This document shows, in pieces, positions 5,726 through 7,823 of a DNA stretch of 7,823 nucleotides. The notes below the pieces were generated by a model. The model searched no databases. It saw only the letters and a program-made list of their open reading frames with translations, and was not told where the DNA came from. Numbering within the stretch: position 1 is the stretch's first letter; every line of letters starts with the position of its first letter. This stretch comes from an uncultured Oscillospiraceae bacterium (GTDB lineage: Bacteria; Bacillota; Clostridia; Oscillospirales; Acutalibacteraceae), in NCBI GenBank assembly GCA_900553525.1, contig USDZ01000076.1:1-7823 (forward strand), in the 5' to 3' direction. Both the position numbers and the translations under genes were made by a program.

Positions 5726-5926
5726 ATGGACACACGGCTGCGCGATCTTCGGAAGGATCGGGACTGGACACAGGCGCAGGTGGCCCGGATGCTGGGGATG
5801 TCCCAGACCGGGTACTCTAAGTATGAGACGGGGGAAAACGATGTGCCCGCCGCGATCCTGGTCCGGCTGGCGGAGATCTACGGAACTTCGGTGGATTATC
5901 TCCTGAAGCTAACCAACGAGCCGTGA
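5726..5926 (+). CDS. Small XRE/HTH_3-type DNA-binding protein
   Basis: The 66-residue protein is a single Cro/CI-type helix-turn-helix domain. Residues 5-59 cover the five helices; TQAQVARMLGMSQTGYSKYE holds the turn and recognition helix, and the C-terminal LVRLAEIYGTSVDYLLKLT is the usual helix 4-5 block. No sensor or effector domain follows. The ATG is preceded by AGAGGTG (5714-5720) with five bases of spacing. It lies divergent from the Cys-rich gene, and their shared 94-bp gap carries both promoters, so control of itself and of that neighbour is plausible. Small regulators of this kind also occur in toxin-antitoxin pairs and prophages, but no toxin-like partner or phage gene is evident here. 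The family call is firm; the target is inferred. Confidence 0.92.
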   Translation: MDTRLRDLRKDRDWTQAQVARMLGMSQTGYSKYETGENDVPAAILVRLAEIYGTSVDYLLKLTNEP

Positions 5927-5948
5927 CCGCCCGGCGGCGGATTTTTCC
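5927..5948 (+). terminator. Weak possible terminator after the XRE-type gene
   Basis: CCGCC (5927-5931) and GGCGG (5936-5940) form a 5-bp GC stem with a 4-base loop directly after the stop codon, followed by ATTTTTCC. The stem is short, so termination would be partial. Confidence 0.35.
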
Positions 5949-6017
5949 TGGGAACCCCCTGGACAATCTCCGCCTGCAAGTCGGCGGAGAGGTCCGGTTC
6001 TCTCGCCGGAAAGGCCG

Positions 6018-6046
6018 TTGCTCCCATTTCCAGAATGTGGTATACT
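6018..6046 (+). promoter_or_regulatory. Promoter of the patatin-ZIP gene pair
   Basis: TTGCTC (6018-6023) and TATACT (6041-6046) are 17 bases apart, and TGG directly before the -10 gives an extended form. The predicted start is near 6053, about 75 bp before the patatin start codon. Confidence 0.6.
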
Positions 6047-6055
6047 GGGCTTGTT

Positions 6056-6083
6056 CGGTATCCCCCTCCACAGAGGGATACCG
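6056..6083 (+). promoter_or_regulatory. 5' leader hairpin before the patatin gene
   Basis: CGGTATCCC (6056-6064) and GGGATACCG (6075-6083) form a perfect 9-bp stem around a 10-base loop, starting at the predicted transcript 5' end. There is no U-run after it. It may protect the mRNA end, or be an operator read as DNA. Confidence 0.5.
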
Positions 6084-6127
6084 CCGTATAAACGGGGGAA
6101 CCTACCGCAGGGAAAGGGGGAGCGGTC

Positions 6128-6991
6128 TTGAAAATCGGCTTGGTACTCGAAGGCGGCGGGATGCGCGGGTTGTATACCGTGGGCGTACTCGACTGCTTCA
6201 TGGACAGGGACTTCCTCGCGGATTACGTGATCGGCGTGTCGGCAGGGGCTGGGAATGGCATCAGCTATGTGTCGGGGCAGAAGGGCCGTGCTTACCGTGT
6301 GGATGTGAATTATCTGGGGGATAAACGCTATATCAGCCTGCAAAACTATGTAAAAACCGGGTCCGTGTTTGGGATGGATTTTATTTTCGATATTGTGCCT
6401 AAGCATCTCGACCCGTTTGACTACCGGGCGTTTCTCGCCTCGCCCTGCGAGTTTGTGGCGGGCGTGACCGATGTGCGCACGGGGAAACCCGTCTATTTCG
6501 GCAAACAGCCCGATATCAGCAGCGAATGCAAGGTGCTGCGCGCTTCGGCCGCTATTCCGCTTTTCTCCCCCATGGTCCGGTTCCAGGGCGGTCTCTATCT
6601 CGACGGCGGAACCGCCGATCCCATCCCGGTCCGCCATGCGCTTGAAGACGGCTGCGACAAGGTGATCGTCGTCCTCACAAGGGACCGCGCCTATATCAAG
6701 CACCCTGAGAAATTCCGCCGTCTCTACCGCCACAGGCTGCGGGACTATCCTCACATGGTCGAGGCTCTCGACCGGCGGCACGAGGTTTACAACGACACCC
6801 GCGCTTACCTGAAAACGCTGGAACAGGAGGGCCGGGCCTTGGTCATCGCGCCGTCCGAGCCTCTGGAAATCGGCCGGTTTGAAAAGGACCGGGCCGCGCT
6901 TGACCGGGTGCGGGATCTCGGCTACAAAGACGCGCAAGCGGCCTGGGAGGCCGTCGCCGCGATGGCGGAATTCCGGAAGAAGCCACAATAA
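6128..6991 (+). CDS. Patatin-like phospholipase, YjjU/RssA type
   Basis: The 287-residue protein belongs to the patatin-like serine hydrolases, which cleave acyl esters of lipids with a Ser-Asp dyad. The oxyanion-hole motif EGGGMRG is at residues 8-14, the nucleophile elbow GVSAG holds Ser38, and LDGG holds the catalytic Asp159. The C-terminal part (from about 180: VVLTRDRAYIKHPEKFRRLY and the following region) resembles the extension found in YjjU-like proteins. There is no signal peptide or membrane segment, so it is probably cytoplasmic or membrane-associated. The start is TTG at 6128, chosen because AAAGGGGGAG lies five bases upstream and the first ATG in frame falls inside the oxyanion motif. 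The natural substrate is unknown. The ZIP transporter gene starts 13 bp after its stop, so the two are probably one transcript. Confidence 0.93.
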   Translation: MKIGLVLEGGGMRGLYTVGVLDCFMDRDFLADYVIGVSAGAGNGISYVSGQKGRAYRVDVNYLGDKRYISLQNYVKTGSVFGMDFIFDIVPKHLDPFDYRAFLASPCEFVAGVTDVRTGKPVYFGKQPDISSECKVLRASAAIPLFSPMVRFQGGLYLDGGTADPIPVRHALEDGCDKVIVVLTRDRAYIKHPEKFRRLYRHRLRDYPHMVEALDRRHEVYNDTRAYLKTLEQEGRALVIAPSEPLEIGRFEKDRAALDRVRDLGYKDAQAAWEAVAAMAEFRKKPQ

Positions 6992-7004
6992 AGGAGACAC
7001 GCGC

Positions 7005-7793
7005 ATGCGCTGGGATTTGTTCGCGATTCTGATGCTGCTTCCCTGGGCGGCCACCTTTGGAGGCTCTCTGACGGCCGCTCGGATCCGGATCGGTTCCGCC
7101 AAACGACAGGGAGCCCTGCTGGGATTCGCGGCGGGCATTATGATCGCCGCGTCGGTCTGGTCCCTGATCCTGCCCGCTTTTGACGACGCCGGCCATGATT
7201 TTCGGGGACTGGTGGTGGTGACCCTGGGCTTTTTTCTCGGCTGCGTGGGGATGCTGGGGCTGGACAAACTGGTGCCCCATCAGCACATGGACGAGGAAAC
7301 GCCGGAGGGCCGCCCGAGCCACCTGTCCCGGCCCAAACTTCTGGTGCTGGCCGTGGCGCTGCACAATATCCCCGAAGGATTGGCTCTGGGCGTGGTCATC
7401 GCCGCGGCCATGGCGGACGCGGGGATGACCTGGACCGCCGCCGTCGTGTTCGGCTTGGGGCTGGCTCTCCAGAATTTTCCGGAGGGGATGGCAGTCGTTC
7501 TGCCTTTGCGTCAGAGTGGCTCGTCCCAGAAACGCTGCATATGGTGGGGCTTCTGGGCTAGCCTGGCCGAGCCGGTTTCCGCTCTTCTCGGCCTCGCGCT
7601 GACCTCCGCCCTCAATACCTTGGGCGGGGTGGTGATGCCAGTACTCCTCAGTGTTGCAGCGGGTGCGATGGTGTTTATCGTGGTGGAGGAGCTGATTCCG
7701 GAATCCCAGGCAGGCGGCCACGGCCACGGTGCCACTTATGGGTTTCTCGCCGGATTCTGGATGATGGCGGTTCTGGGGATCCTGGGCGGCTGA
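7005..7793 (+). CDS. ZIP-family divalent metal transporter, GufA-like
   Basis: The 262-residue integral membrane protein should carry Zn2+ or related divalent metals across the cytoplasmic membrane. About eight hydrophobic segments are visible. The metal site typical of the family is present: HNIPEGLALG at residues 120-129 in TM4 (His120, Asn121, Glu124), QNFPEGMAV at 156-164 in TM5 (Gln156, Glu160) and Glu189 in ASLAEP. The Gln in TM5 is as in the GufA/BbZIP branch. A short His-containing loop (PHQHMDEE, 91-98) follows TM3, and GGHGHGATYGFLAGF precedes the last helix. The start is ATG 7005 with AAAGGAG at 6990-6996, overlapping the patatin stop. Upstream in-frame codons belong to the patatin gene and are not used. 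The direction and exact metal cannot be told from the sequence. Confidence 0.94.
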   Translation: MRWDLFAILMLLPWAATFGGSLTAARIRIGSAKRQGALLGFAAGIMIAASVWSLILPAFDDAGHDFRGLVVVTLGFFLGCVGMLGLDKLVPHQHMDEETPEGRPSHLSRPKLLVLAVALHNIPEGLALGVVIAAAMADAGMTWTAAVVFGLGLALQNFPEGMAVVLPLRQSGSSQKRCIWWGFWASLAEPVSALLGLALTSALNTLGGVVMPVLLSVAAGAMVFIVVEELIPESQAGGHGHGATYGFLAGFWMMAVLGILGG

Positions 7794-7823
7794 TCCCGCC
7801 CTGCCCAGCTGCCGCTCCAGATG

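Noticed and set aside
5726..5926. Toxin-antitoxin system with the HTH protein as antitoxin
   Set aside because: Neither neighbour resembles a known toxin, and the divergent layout is not the usual tandem toxin-antitoxin arrangement.
5909..7267. Minus-strand frame of 452 codons opposite the patatin and ZIP genes
   Set aside because: It spans two well-supported + strand genes and their promoter, shows no domain, and is a composition artefact.
7784..7801. GGGCGG/CCGCCC stem overlapping the ZIP stop codon
   Set aside because: No U-run follows in the visible sequence, so a terminator call is not supported; the true terminator may lie past the window.

Overview
The window looks like chromosomal DNA of a GC-rich member of the Clostridia, probably near Oscillospiraceae/Ruminococcaceae. 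That placement is inferred from the pgk-tpiA-gpmI glycolytic cluster, strong Shine-Dalgarno sites, SigA-type promoters and small accessory genes; no rRNA or other marker is present to settle it.

Region 1 (1-4163) is a co-directional + strand run: the C-terminal three quarters of phosphoglycerate kinase (cut by the window edge), triosephosphate isomerase, an AIM24/TIGR00266-family protein of unknown function, and cofactor-independent phosphoglycerate mutase. Three of the four carry out consecutive or adjoining steps of lower glycolysis. A weak hairpin lies between pgk and tpiA, and a very strong, apparently bidirectional intrinsic terminator closes the cluster.

Region 2 (4164-5725) is a patchwork of small and damaged pieces, mostly on the - strand. 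It holds the 3' remnant of an unrecognised gene, two copies of a roughly 100-bp direct repeat (72 of 75 core bases identical) 857 bp apart, an 80-residue two-helix membrane protein, a Cys-rich 107-residue protein whose tail is encoded by the second repeat copy, and an AT-only tract of 42 bp. It also holds a + strand stretch bounded by a good promoter and a terminator-like hairpin that contains only a 27-codon ORF. This is the accessory part of the window and the least explained.

Region 3 (5726-7823) is on the + strand: a small XRE-type DNA-binding protein, divergent from the Cys-rich gene, then a two-gene unit with its own promoter. That unit encodes a YjjU/RssA-like patatin phospholipase (TTG start) and a ZIP-family (GufA-like) divalent metal transporter 13 bp downstream.

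I see no convincing new defence or mobile system. The best leads are the dispersed repeat with its gene-end association and the short promoter-to-terminator unit at about 4883-5334.
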